Part shown: one piece after another, positions 8,468 to 16,689 of the stretch
How the letters are laid out: the number at the start of each line of letters is the position of its first letter
Position numbering within the stretch: position 1 is the first letter of the stretch
Assembly (NCBI GenBank): GCA_017473085.1
Contig: JAFUNF010000012.1
Location: 48,677 to 112,676 of the forward strand
Reading direction: 5' to 3'
Length of the DNA: 64,000 nt
Source of the DNA: Clostridia bacterium
GTDB taxonomy: Bacteria > Bacillota > Clostridia > Oscillospirales > CAG-272
Position numbers and translations under genes: made by a program
The notes under the pieces: model-generated
The model's database searches: none
What the model was told of the DNA's origin: nothing
The model's input: the letters and a program-made list of their open reading frames with translations, nothing else

Positions 8468-10372
8468 TTAGTCCTTCCAAGTATAGTTTATTATAGCTTC
8501 GCCACTTGAATTGTTTGTCCATATATTGTTTTTGAATGATGAATGATAGCCTTTTTGCTCATAACAATTTGAAACTGTATCGTTGTGTTTTGGGCAAAAT
8601 GCATTCTTTCCTGCATTCTGGTTCCAAACATAAAGTCCTTTTGCTGAAGACGTTATCTGATTTTTGTAAACTATCGAATCGAACAAACGTCCACTAGACT
8701 TTAAGTTACCAACCAAGCCTCCCACATAGGAATATGCATCTCCCCACTTGTTAAATACTTCAGTTTTAATATTTGCCAAAGCATACGTGCTTATTGTATT
8801 TTGTCTGCTATAGCAATCGGATATTTCGCAAAAAGCTTGTCCAACAATTCCACCAGCATACGCAACTGAATCCTTACCCTTAGAAACAACTTTCAAATTG
8901 AGGGCTCCATTCTCTACTCCGCAACGTTCTACCTTTGAATTTTCCAACGATTGACCACAGATATAACCTGCATATCCACTATTAACCACCATCGATGTTT
9001 TGCTTCCAAACTCAATCTTTTCAAAACTGCAATTATTAACCAACACGTTATGAATTGTACCTTCGTTTATTCCACACACAACTCCTACATTTAACGTATT
9101 AGAAGCCGTATTTGTAATCTCGCTGAATGTGCAATTTTCAAATTTGACGTTTTCTATTCTAGCAGATGCACAAACTCTTCCAAAGAATCCTGCGTTTTCA
9201 GAATTTATGTTTGTGTTCTTGTAATTCTTTATAGAATACCCATCACCAACCAAAATTCCTTTAAATTCTTCTATATAGTTGTTTCTGTAATTTTCTCCTG
9301 CAAAATCAATATTATTAACAAGTTTAAACCAAACATTTTCGTTATTTTTGCTCATACAACTTTCAAAATCTTCAACCGTTCTAATAATGTATGGATTTTC
9401 TTTCGTTCCATTTCCTTGTGGAAGATTTACTTGACCTTCGTCAGGCTCAGGAAGTATGTCATCAACGTTTACAGATCCATAATATGTTTCTGGTTTGCTA
9501 AAATCCAACTCATCTAACGGTAATTCAAGCTTGCTATTTTCTGTTAGATCCACTGAAAATTCATCTACAGAATATACCATTTCATCATACAAAAACACCC
9601 AGTTAGAGAATGATGTTATTGTTGCCTCGGCTTTATCTGGATTAAAAATTACTAATCCAAAAACATCGGCTACACCAAGTGTAACATAATTATAATATCC
9701 AGATGGTGTAATATCTGGTGCAAATGTGAATGACATAGTTTTTTCGGTAACCAATGTGGTAGCTTTGCTGGATTCGTTTAGTTGGGATAATGTACTTCCT
9801 TTGGAAGAATTAATCCCAAATTTTTCCTCTAATCCAAATTCTAATGTTTGCTCGACAGATACTCCTGTGCTTGCCTCTACTCCTGCGCTCGCAAATCCAG
9901 CATCTACAGAAGCTGAAGCTTTAACTTCAGCACTTACAGTATTGGACAAACCAGTCTTTGCGGAACCCGTTAATTCCTTTGTCCAAGAATCTGTTAAACT
10001 ATTAGATTCTTCGAAGGATTTCGACACAGTTTCAGTAGTCATTTCTGAAATTGTAAATACCTGAGTTGACTCAATTTTGCCATCATACTTATACCAGTTT
10101 GCTGTAATATTACCGATCGGTACACCAGAAACTCTTCCCAAATAGTACACATAGTACCAAAGATTGTCATCTCTAAATGACTCTTGTAAATTATAGTTTT
10201 TTTTGTTTTGCTCAGAAGATAGTGCTACTGAGTAAAGTTCGTCAGAAGTTGATACATTTTCCAACGAAACAGTTGGTAATGTTGGCTCGTTATTAGTTGA
10301 ACTTGTTTGGCAACCAGCCAATATTCCAACCAAAATACAACACAGCACCATTATTGCGATTGTTTTTTTCAT
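8468..10372 (-). CDS. Large predicted lipoprotein, possible beta-pore-like N-terminal region plus GLUG-like repeats
   Basis: This 634-residue protein has a lipoprotein signal (lipobox GILAGC, Cys near 21). Residues about 115-215 form a long stretch of alternating Ser/Thr and small residues with few prolines (for example SAKTGLSNTVSAEVKAS), which resembles the extended beta strands of aerolysin/ETX-type proteins. This is only a visual resemblance. From about residue 330 the protein has GxGTxxNPYxI and repeated Gly-rich units (AGFFGRV, VGVVCGINEG, YAGGIVGQA, VGGLVGNL) like the GLUG/beta-helix repeats of surface adhesins. AAAGGAG precedes the ATG. It is transcribed divergently from the XRE gene at 10530 from a consensus promoter whose spacer holds a palindrome. 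Confidence 0.7.
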   Translation of the reverse strand: MKKTIAIMVLCCILVGILAGCQTSSTNNEPTLPTVSLENVSTSDELYSVALSSEQNKKNYNLQESFRDDNLWYYVYYLGRVSGVPIGNITANWYKYDGKIESTQVFTISEMTTETVSKSFEESNSLTDSWTKELTGSAKTGLSNTVSAEVKASASVDAGFASAGVEASTGVSVEQTLEFGLEEKFGINSSKGSTLSQLNESSKATTLVTEKTMSFTFAPDITPSGYYNYVTLGVADVFGLVIFNPDKAEATITSFSNWVFLYDEMVYSVDEFSVDLTENSKLELPLDELDFSKPETYYGSVNVDDILPEPDEGQVNLPQGNGTKENPYIIRTVEDFESCMSKNNENVWFKLVNNIDFAGENYRNNYIEEFKGILVGDGYSIKNYKNTNINSENAGFFGRVCASARIENVKFENCTFSEITNTASNTLNVGVVCGINEGTIHNVLVNNCSFEKIEFGSKTSMVVNSGYAGYICGQSLENSKVERCGVENGALNLKVVSKGKDSVAYAGGIVGQAFCEISDCYSRQNTISTYALANIKTEVFNKWGDAYSYVGGLVGNLKSSGRLFDSIVYKNQITSSAKGLYVWNQNAGKNAFCPKHNDTVSNCYEQKGYHSSFKNNIWTNNSSGEAIINYTWKD

Positions 10373-10429
10373 AGTTTTTCTCTCCTTTTATTTTTGGATT
10401 TTTTTAGTTCGTTGAACAAATCCAATTTT

Positions 10430-10458
10430 ATTATAACGCATTTGCGTTTTATTGTCAA
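10430..10458 (-). promoter_or_regulatory. Consensus promoter of the 634-residue lipoprotein with embedded operator
   Basis: On the reverse strand TTGACA (10458-10453) and TATAAT (10435-10430) are 17 bases apart. The spacer contains the inverted repeat AACGCA-TT-TGCGTT (10435-10448), so a bound repressor would block polymerase. Confidence 0.75.
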
Positions 10459-10478
10459 GGATTTTGCGTTTTATATTT

Positions 10479-10499
10479 TACGCAATTGCGTATTATAAT
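10479..10499 (+). promoter_or_regulatory. Operator and -10 element of the XRE gene
   Basis: The inverted repeat TACGCA-AT-TGCGTA (10479-10492) directly precedes TATAAT (10494-10499). It matches the palindrome at 10435-10448, so autoregulation by the product of the gene at 10530 is likely. Confidence 0.65.
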
Positions 10500-10529
10500 G
10501 AAGAAAAGATGCTTTGAAAGGGGATAATT

Positions 10530-10829
10530 ATGGACATTAATAAAAAAATTGTTAATTTGTGCAATGAACGTGGTTGGTCTATTTATGAGCTTTCTTTACA
10601 GTCAGGCATTACGCAATCGTCTTTAAATTCCATGTTGCACAGGGGTAATCCACCTAAAATCGAAAATTTACAATGCATTTGCGAAGCATTTGGAATTACT
10701 CTATCTCAATTCTTTCTTGAGGACGAACAGCTTGAAATTTTGAGTCAAAGAGAAAAGGAGCTTGTCTCCTTGTTTAGAAGACTTCCTGAAAACAAGCAAC
10801 AGGCACTAATAGATTTAATCAATAGATAA
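10530..10829 (+). CDS. Small XRE-family transcriptional regulator
   Basis: This 99-residue DNA-binding protein is almost entirely a helix-turn-helix domain of the Cro/CI (XRE) type. The HTH runs over residues 7-60 (GWSIYELSLQSGITQSSLNS as helices 2-3), and a short helical C-terminus probably dimerises. GAAAGGGG lies upstream of the ATG. The gene is divergent from the 634-residue lipoprotein, and two related palindromes (AACGCATTTGCGTT and TACGCAATTGCGTA) occupy the intergenic promoters. The simplest reading is a local repressor of itself and of the lipoprotein genes. The inducing signal is unknown. Confidence 0.85.
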   Translation: MDINKKIVNLCNERGWSIYELSLQSGITQSSLNSMLHRGNPPKIENLQCICEAFGITLSQFFLEDEQLEILSQREKELVSLFRRLPENKQQALIDLINR

Positions 10830-10832
10830 GAT

Positions 10833-10859
10833 AAAAGGTCTCCAAATTGGAGACCTTTT
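10833..10859. terminator. Bidirectional terminator between the XRE and SOD-like genes
   Basis: An 11-bp perfect stem AAAAGGTCTCC / GGAGACCTTTT with a five-base loop serves both convergent genes. It overlaps the stop codon of the SOD-like gene. Confidence 0.75.
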
Positions 10860-11343
10860 ATCTTAGTCTTATGATTTTACCACAGGCGATTTTAGTGCCT
10901 GAATTTCCAGAGGGTTGGGTTTTGAAATCGTCTGGATTTTTGTGTATTACAATGGTTTTGCCTGCAATTTCTTCAATTGTGTAGCTATTTGTTAGGTATG
11001 CTGAAAGGGCGTTTCCATTTGTAGCAAACAATGGTGGCATATCTCCTGCGTGGTAAGGATGTGGGCAATTATTTGGGTTATAGTGCGATTTTGTATTGAA
11101 AAATGGGTCTTTTTCGTTTCCTGTGCATTCCTCTCCCTCGTGAATATGAATGGCGAAAATATTATTTGCACAATTCTGTGCTTGCTCTGGTAGTCCAGAT
11201 ACACTGGTAATAACTATTATTCCAAATTGTGTTCTATAAAAGACGGCTTTTCCTAATATGGAATTATACTCTTGACTTCCCTTTATTATTGCATAGGCAT
11301 CTGGTTGCTTTCTTAACAAGCTATATAAGCCTTGATTTCTCAT
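10858..11343 (-). CDS. Cu/Zn superoxide-dismutase-like protein
   Basis: This 161-residue protein has the Cu/Zn SOD fold signatures. Copper ligands appear in HIHEG and in VIHKNPDDF. SHYNP supplies the bridging histidine, CPHPYHAGD supplies the remaining zinc ligands including the Asp, and the conserved TQPSGNSGTKIACG lies at the end with the disulfide cysteine. All metal ligands therefore appear present. Unlike most bacterial SodC proteins it lacks a signal peptide, so it is predicted to be cytoplasmic. AAGGAG precedes the ATG. Such proteins occur in several anaerobic Clostridia. Dismutase activity is inferred, not proven. Confidence 0.8.
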   Translation of the reverse strand: MRNQGLYSLLRKQPDAYAIIKGSQEYNSILGKAVFYRTQFGIIVITSVSGLPEQAQNCANNIFAIHIHEGEECTGNEKDPFFNTKSHYNPNNCPHPYHAGDMPPLFATNGNALSAYLTNSYTIEEIAGKTIVIHKNPDDFKTQPSGNSGTKIACGKIIRLR

Positions 11344-11496
11344 AACTGCTCCTTAGTTAAATTAATATTTATTACAATATATGCTTTTAAGCTAAATTGA
11401 GCTATAACTATACTTGCAAATATTCCTTATTCGTGGTAAAATATTGTAACTATTTCAATACAAAAGTCGTCTTTATAGTTGAAGGGTGGTGTTAAA

Positions 11497-11994
11497 ATGA
11501 AATTTTCAAAAATTGTTGCTTCATTTATAGCTGTATTAATGCTTATATTCCTTTTTTCCAACTGTAACAAGGAAATGGAATACAATGGAAAAGACATAGT
11601 ATCTTTGGAATATATCACTGTTGACTTTATGGGTGGAGCTATGTCTTATAGAAAAATGAACCTTGACAGTGGGGAAATTTACAAAAAGGATTATTACCCC
11701 TACGATGAAGGCAATAGCACAGAATATCAGCTAATTCATAGGTTTGATGCTTCGAAAAAGCAAGAAATTGTAAATAAGTTTTACAATATTGGCATTTTTG
11801 AGCTTGACGAAAAGTACCGTGACGATAGCGTTATGGACGGTGGTAGTTGGCAATTGATAATACGATATGCCGACGGTACAGAAAAAAGCTCTAAGGGCAT
11901 TAATGCAGGTCCCTCTCATTTGTTTACCGATTGCGACTATGCCTTTTATGACATCACAGGTGTTGCTTTTTGGGGAAAAGTTCGAGATAGATAA
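11497..11994 (+). CDS. Small predicted lipoprotein, unknown function
   Basis: The start ATG at 11497 follows AAGGGTGGTG. The 165-residue product begins MKFSKIVASF with a hydrophobic stretch and a lipobox-like LFSNC (Cys near 22). A longer reading from the upstream ATG at 11479 is possible but would overlap the ribosome site. The mature part is acidic and aromatic-rich, with KQEIVNKFYNIGIFELDEKY in the middle and a Gly/Asp-rich GGSWQLIIRYADGTEKS strand region, like small beta-sheet surface lipoproteins. I recognise no family. It is followed directly by a strong terminator, so it appears to be a single-gene transcript. Confidence 0.7.
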   Translation: MKFSKIVASFIAVLMLIFLFSNCNKEMEYNGKDIVSLEYITVDFMGGAMSYRKMNLDSGEIYKKDYYPYDEGNSTEYQLIHRFDASKKQEIVNKFYNIGIFELDEKYRDDSVMDGGSWQLIIRYADGTEKSSKGINAGPSHLFTDCDYAFYDITGVAFWGKVRDR

Positions 11995-12034
11995 TATGAA
12001 AAGACTCCGTTTTCAAACGGAGTCTTTTCATATT
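11993..12034 (+). terminator. Strong terminator after the small lipoprotein gene
   Basis: AATATGAAAAGACTCCGTTT pairs with its reverse complement over about 19 bp around a tiny loop. The symmetric hairpin overlaps the stop codon. Confidence 0.75.
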
Positions 12035-12100
12035 AATCATTGCAAGTTATATAATTTTGTGTTACACTTGTTTTAGTAAAATTTTTAAGGAGATTTAACT

Positions 12101-13474
12101 TTGAAAAAGGATTTAGCTTGCTTAAGCATGGAAAATATTGAAAATTTATTAGAAAACGTAAAAAAGGAAAATCAAAGACTCTCGGCTTCCCTTTGTGACA
12201 AGTGCTATTTGACCGATTATTCTCCCTGTGGCGATATTTGGACAAGTGCCTTGCAAAATGCACTAAACGAGCATGAGATTATTATAATTCCAAAGGGAGA
12301 AAAGCCTTATATTATTGACAATTCTATTTTAGTTCCGTCAAACAGACATATTATTGCAGAGTGTGGTGCTACTATTGAGTTAGCAACGGGCGTGCGTGTG
12401 CTTATGGTAAGAAACACAAACACCGAGGACGGCACCCACTACCCTATTACCTCCCCAAGAAATGAAAATATTACTATTGAGGGTGGTATTTGGCAGGAAT
12501 GGTGTCAGCATAGAATGGGCTATGGTTCAAGTGGTATGTATGACGAAAATCGTAGCTTTTTTGGTGTTTCCACCTGTATGCTACTTGAAAACGTTGAAAA
12601 CCTTACTCTTAAGAATATGACCTTTAAAAATTGTGGTGGCTTTGGTGTTCAGTTAGGTGAGGCAAAAAACGTTGTTATTGAGAGCATTACCTTTGAAAAA
12701 TGCTTTGCCGATGGTATTCACGTAAACGGTAACGTTGAAAATCTTTACATTAGCGACATAAAGGGGTATGTGGGCGACGATTTAGTTGCTCTTAATATGT
12801 TTGACTGGCAAAACTCCTCTATAAATTTTGGCCTTTGCAAAAATGTAATTGTTCAGGATTTGGAGCTTTCCCTTGATAGTCACTACAAGGCACTAAGAAT
12901 TGAGCCTGGACTTTACACCTTTAAAAACGGAAAGGTGGTTGACTGCTCTCTTACAAATGCGATTTTCAGAAGAATCAAGAATATAAAAACCTTTAAGCTA
13001 TATTGCCAAACTCCTATATATGCACCTAACGAGGAGCCAGAGCCAACTGATGTTGGTAGTGGTGACAATATCTACTTTGAGGACATAAAAATCGACCTTG
13101 ACGAGCCCATTGACAAATTTAATGAATACTTAAATGGCGATAAAACAATTGGCACCTTTGCAGGCTTTGAGCTTGGCTTGAATGTTGGAAATATTTATTT
13201 TAAGAATATTGACATTACTCTGCACAGAGATATTTTCCCTGAGTCCTATCTTATGTGTATTGGACCTAAGTCTATTCGCTTAGAGGACGGATGTGAGGTT
13301 TTTGACCCTTATTTTTCCTCGGTGGCTGAAAACGTTTATTTTGAAAACGTTACAGTAAATGGAAAAAAGCCTGATGACATATCTCCTTACGTAAAGGAAA
13401 TTGTCTTTGACAGGCTTTATTCAGATATTGCTTCAAGTGGAAGTGGAAAAATAAAGAATATTATTTATCGCTAA
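12101..13474 (+). CDS. GH28-like parallel beta-helix glycosidase
   Basis: The gene starts at TTG, chosen because AAGGAG lies eight bases upstream (12087-12092); the next ATG at 12127 has no such site. The 457-residue protein is a right-handed beta helix related to polygalacturonases. The catalytic-region pattern CFADGIHVNGN...GYVGDDLVALN (about residues 200-230) matches the GH28 layout, with the Asp pair in GDD retained. There is no signal peptide, so it is likely cytoplasmic and acts on imported uronic-acid oligosaccharides. It converges with the esterase gene, overlapping it by 14 bp. The exact substrate is not determined. Confidence 0.75.
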   Translation: MKKDLACLSMENIENLLENVKKENQRLSASLCDKCYLTDYSPCGDIWTSALQNALNEHEIIIIPKGEKPYIIDNSILVPSNRHIIAECGATIELATGVRVLMVRNTNTEDGTHYPITSPRNENITIEGGIWQEWCQHRMGYGSSGMYDENRSFFGVSTCMLLENVENLTLKNMTFKNCGGFGVQLGEAKNVVIESITFEKCFADGIHVNGNVENLYISDIKGYVGDDLVALNMFDWQNSSINFGLCKNVIVQDLELSLDSHYKALRIEPGLYTFKNGKVVDCSLTNAIFRRIKNIKTFKLYCQTPIYAPNEEPEPTDVGSGDNIYFEDIKIDLDEPIDKFNEYLNGDKTIGTFAGFELGLNVGNIYFKNIDITLHRDIFPESYLMCIGPKSIRLEDGCEVFDPYFSSVAENVYFENVTVNGKKPDDISPYVKEIVFDRLYSDIASSGSGKIKNIIYR

Positions 13475-14540
13475 ATTTGTGCTTTTCAATAAAATCAATG
13501 AAATTGCACCAGCCGTGGCGAGATAGCAAATGTCTTGATTGTAAAAGGAAAAATGCAACGTGGCCATCAAGCAGGCGTTGTCCCACAGTAAGCTCGCTCT
13601 CTCCACCGATAAGTCCACTAAGTCCCATTCTTTCCCAAGCTTCTGATGAAGCTAAGGCGCATAGCTGTTGAGATTTTGGGTCTGCCCAGAAATCAAGGCT
13701 ACAAGCACCTATTATTACGTATCTTGGTGCTATGCTTCCTATCAAAAAGTGTTGGTCGAAGGTGTCGGGAATATTAGTTTTAGTATATTTTTCATAATTT
13801 TTGCAAAACCAATAAGGAAATACTCTGTATATGTCCTCGATTAGCTCTCCTGTTAGTCGAGGATTTTCTTTTTTGTAAAAGCCACTATTGCCACGATACA
13901 AGGCATCTCCTGAACAGCCTGTTGCGTTGGAATAAACGAACCTTATTCTTTCGTCAAGCATAGCTGTATATAGTGCAGTTTTTCCAAGTCGGGAGTGACC
14001 TGCTATTCCTATATTGTTGGGGTCAGTGCCCTCTAAGGTAAGGGCGTAATCTAAAACACGCATATTTGCCCAAGCCCACATAGCAATTTTGCCACAGTCA
14101 GTTTCCTTTTGTTGTCCGTTAGGCAAAAGGAGTGGTGCTATACCATTTGAAAAATCTCCATTGTCGCTTGTTATGTCCTCATAGCAATAGCAAAGGAAAT
14201 TTACGTCCTTCTCTGTCATTTCCTCTAATGCAAAATATCTTGATGCGTACATTGGGTGGAAATTATTAAAAAGAATAAGTGGACGCTTTTTGTTATCGGT
14301 ATGTAGGAGTCGGTCAACTCTTATGCTATGGCTTTTTTCTCCTACTGTTATTGTAAGAGTAACATAGGAATGCTCAACTGTGCCACAGGCAAATTCGCCA
14401 TAAACAGAAATAGGCTCTGATACTGAAATCGAATATTCAACATTTGGTAAATAGCCGTATTCCTCTCTTTGTAAAATTTCTATCATTTCCTCTCTTGTTG
14501 GAAGAGGTGGTAAATTTCTTTTTTTAAGCTCGTTTTTCAT
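13461..14540 (-). CDS. Alpha/beta hydrolase, CE15 (glucuronoyl esterase)-like
   Basis: The start ATG at 14540 has GAGAGGAC just upstream; an in-frame upstream codon would give 13 more residues without a ribosome site. The protein has about 359 residues. The nucleophile elbow GHSRLGK (Ser near 185) and the following SNATGCSGDALYRG region match bacterial CE15-like esterases, which cut ester links between glucuronic acid on xylan and lignin alcohols. A late His-rich SRHGW segment could supply the catalytic histidine. There is no signal peptide. Its neighbours are a GH28-like enzyme and a GH29 fucosidase, which supports a role in pectin/xylan oligosaccharide use. Confidence 0.75.
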   Translation of the reverse strand: MKNELKKRNLPPLPTREEMIEILQREEYGYLPNVEYSISVSEPISVYGEFACGTVEHSYVTLTITVGEKSHSIRVDRLLHTDNKKRPLILFNNFHPMYASRYFALEEMTEKDVNFLCYCYEDITSDNGDFSNGIAPLLLPNGQQKETDCGKIAMWAWANMRVLDYALTLEGTDPNNIGIAGHSRLGKTALYTAMLDERIRFVYSNATGCSGDALYRGNSGFYKKENPRLTGELIEDIYRVFPYWFCKNYEKYTKTNIPDTFDQHFLIGSIAPRYVIIGACSLDFWADPKSQQLCALASSEAWERMGLSGLIGGESELTVGQRLLDGHVAFFLLQSRHLLSRHGWCNFIDFIEKHKFSDK

Positions 14541-14569
14541 TTTGTCCTCTCGTTTCCTTTGATGAAAAT

Positions 14570-14598
14570 ATTGTAGCACTTATTTTCATAATTGTCAA
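14570..14598 (-). promoter_or_regulatory. Promoter of the CE15-like gene
   Basis: Reverse-strand TTGACA (14598-14593) and TACAAT (14575-14570) have a 17-base spacer ending in TGC. Confidence 0.75.
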
Positions 14599-14613
14599 TT
14601 TATAATTGCGCTA

Positions 14614-14642
14614 TTGATATTCATAATTGAATGTGGTATAAT
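14614..14642 (+). promoter_or_regulatory. Promoter of the GH29 gene
   Basis: TTGATA (14614-14619) and TATAAT (14637-14642) are separated by 17 bases. Because the promoter covers this stretch, translation from the in-frame TTG at 14614 is ruled out and the ATG at 14671 is preferred. Confidence 0.75.
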
Positions 14643-14670
14643 TTGGGTAGATTTTTTTTGCGAGGTGCTT

Positions 14671-16026
14671 ATGGTTAATTACGAAAAATATGGGCTTGCG
14701 CCCTTTGGACCTGTGCCAAATTACAGACAAATTGAATGGCTGGAAAGAGAAAGAACAGTATTCTTTCATTTCGGTATGAATACCTTTACAGATAAGGAAT
14801 GGGGCGACGGCACTGAAAGTCCATTGGATTTCAACCCTACTGAATTAGACGTTGAGCAATGGATTAGGGCTATTAAGGATGGTGGCTTTAGGTGTGCTAT
14901 TCTAACGGCTAAGCACCACGATGGCTTTTGCCTATGGCCCACAAAATATACGGAGCATTCTATTAAAAATTCTCCTTACAAGAATGGCAAGGGCGATATT
15001 GTAAGAGAGTTTGTAGATGCTTGCAAAAAATACGGAATTAAGGCAGGCTTGTACCTTTCCCCTTGGGACAGACACGAGCGTACCTGGGGTAGTGACTCCT
15101 ACAACGATTTTTACGTAGGACAGCTTACCGAGCTTATGACAGGCTATGGGGAGCTTTGGGAGCTTTGGTGGGACGGCGCAGGTAGCACAGAGGCGGTTTA
15201 TGATTGGGAAAGATGGGCTAAGGTTGTTAGCACCTATCAGCCTAATGCAGTAGTTTTCGGCTCACTTGGTGCAACCCCTTGGGTTGACGTCCGTTGGGTT
15301 GGCAATGAAAGTGGCTTTGCAGGTAAGCCCTGCTATTCTACAATAGACCCCTCTTCTCTAATTTACGAATACACAAACGAGCTCAACTCGGGTAAAATCG
15401 GTGGAGAAAGATTTATTCCTGCCGAGGTTGACGTTTCTATTCGTCCAGGTTGGTTTTATCACGAAAGCGAGGACGATAAGGTACGCACTCCTGAAAATTT
15501 GCTTGACATTTGGTTTAAATCAAACGGTAGCAACGCAGGACTTTTGCTCAATTTACCACCTGATAGGCGTGGCTTAATTCACGAAAACGACGTTTTGTCC
15601 CTAAAGGAGTTTAACAAGCGACTTTCTCACGCACTTGAAAACAATCTTGCAAGGGGTACTGTGTATGCAAGTAGCGAAAGATTAGGCTGTGAGGCTAAGA
15701 ATCTTATAAGCGAGGACAAAAGCCTTGTATATGCTCCACTTGATACGGATTTAACTCCTGAAATTACAATTGAGCTTGATAAGGAAATTAAGCTAAACGC
15801 ATTTATGCTTCGTGAGGAAATAGCACTTGGTCAAAGGGTTACAGGCTATGAGCTTAGTGCCCTGATAAACGGAGAATTTCAGACACTTGCCAAGGGAAAA
15901 TGCATTGGTAATCGCCTTTGCGAAAGAGTCGAGCCTGTATCCACAAGCGTTGTTAAAATTAAGATTACCTCTGCCCTTCAGGTACCAATTTTGAAGGAGC
16001 TGGGATTATACTATTTTGAGGATTGA
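14671..16026 (+). CDS. Alpha-L-fucosidase, glycoside hydrolase family 29
   Basis: This 451-residue enzyme should release alpha-linked L-fucose. It shows the GH29 hallmarks: FFHFGMNTF near the start, AKHHDGFCLWPTKYTEHS (about residue 75), and GELWELWWDGAG carrying the nucleophile aspartate (about residue 167). A C-terminal region of about 120 residues resembles the beta-sandwich module usual in GH29. There is no signal peptide. The ATG at 14671 follows GAGGTG. It has its own promoter and is followed eight bases later by an RNA-ligase-like gene, with which it is probably co-transcribed. Confidence 0.9.
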   Translation: MVNYEKYGLAPFGPVPNYRQIEWLERERTVFFHFGMNTFTDKEWGDGTESPLDFNPTELDVEQWIRAIKDGGFRCAILTAKHHDGFCLWPTKYTEHSIKNSPYKNGKGDIVREFVDACKKYGIKAGLYLSPWDRHERTWGSDSYNDFYVGQLTELMTGYGELWELWWDGAGSTEAVYDWERWAKVVSTYQPNAVVFGSLGATPWVDVRWVGNESGFAGKPCYSTIDPSSLIYEYTNELNSGKIGGERFIPAEVDVSIRPGWFYHESEDDKVRTPENLLDIWFKSNGSNAGLLLNLPPDRRGLIHENDVLSLKEFNKRLSHALENNLARGTVYASSERLGCEAKNLISEDKSLVYAPLDTDLTPEITIELDKEIKLNAFMLREEIALGQRVTGYELSALINGEFQTLAKGKCIGNRLCERVEPVSTSVVKIKITSALQVPILKELGLYYFED

Positions 16027-16033
16027 TAGAATT

Positions 16034-16660
16034 ATGAACAAGAGATATAAATATCCAAGAACCTGTCATTTGCCCTTTTCACAGGGTGCAACTGACGACG
16101 ATAAAATACTTACCTCTACCCAGCATTTTTACGGTAAAGAGGTTGTAGTAACCGAAAAAATGGACGGAGAAAATACTACTATTTACAATGACCATTGCCA
16201 CGCAAGAAGCACAGACAGTAAGCACAAGGGCTACCACTCCTGGCTCCTTAGCACCATTCCTATGTTTCAGCATCAAATTCCCGACGGCTGGAGAATTTGT
16301 GGGGAATACCTTTATGCAAAGCACTCTATCGGCTATGATAATTTACCATCTTACTTTATGGTTTTCTCTATTTGGACCGAGGAAAATGAGTGTCTTAGCT
16401 GGGACGATATGACCGATATTTGCAAGGATATGGGGCTTGAGGTTGTTCCCTTTATTTACAGAGGAATTTACGACGATGCTACAATTAAAAGGTTAGCCGA
16501 GGAAACTGTAAAAAGAGGTGGCGAGGGAATTGTCGTTCGCTTAGCCGATGGCTTTAAATATGAGGACTTCCCTGTTTCTATTGCAAAATACGTAAGAAAA
16601 AATCACGTTCAAACAGACTCCAATTGGGGCGCTGTTATCGAAAAAAATGGATTGAAATAA
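16034..16660 (+). CDS. RNA-ligase-family nucleotidyltransferase
   Basis: This 208-residue protein has the covalent nucleotidyltransferase core of RNA ligases. The adenylated-lysine motif I is EKMDGEN (Lys 42). WRICGEYLYA fits motif III, FMVFSIW motif IIIa, GGEGIVVRL motif IV, and IAKYVRKN motif V with its lysine. No extra C-terminal domain is present, as in the short Rnl2-like or DRB0094-like ligases thought to mend RNA breaks. The ATG at 16034 is preferred over a TTG at 16016, because GAGG at 16018 lies within reach only of the former. It sits directly behind the fucosidase, an unexpected partner. Confidence 0.8.
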   Translation: MNKRYKYPRTCHLPFSQGATDDDKILTSTQHFYGKEVVVTEKMDGENTTIYNDHCHARSTDSKHKGYHSWLLSTIPMFQHQIPDGWRICGEYLYAKHSIGYDNLPSYFMVFSIWTEENECLSWDDMTDICKDMGLEVVPFIYRGIYDDATIKRLAEETVKRGGEGIVVRLADGFKYEDFPVSIAKYVRKNHVQTDSNWGAVIEKNGLK

Positions 16661-16663
16661 AAA

Positions 16664-16689
16664 GCTCGGCAGACAAGCCGAGCATTTTT
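16664..16689. terminator. Terminator after the RNA-ligase-like gene
   Basis: A 7-bp perfect stem GCTCGGC / GCCGAGC with a six-base loop is followed by seven T. It also lies just past the end of the convergent thioesterase gene. Confidence 0.8.

Noticed and set aside
12101-12127. ATG at 12127 as start of the GH28-like gene.
   Set aside because: The AAGGAG site is correctly spaced only for the TTG at 12101.
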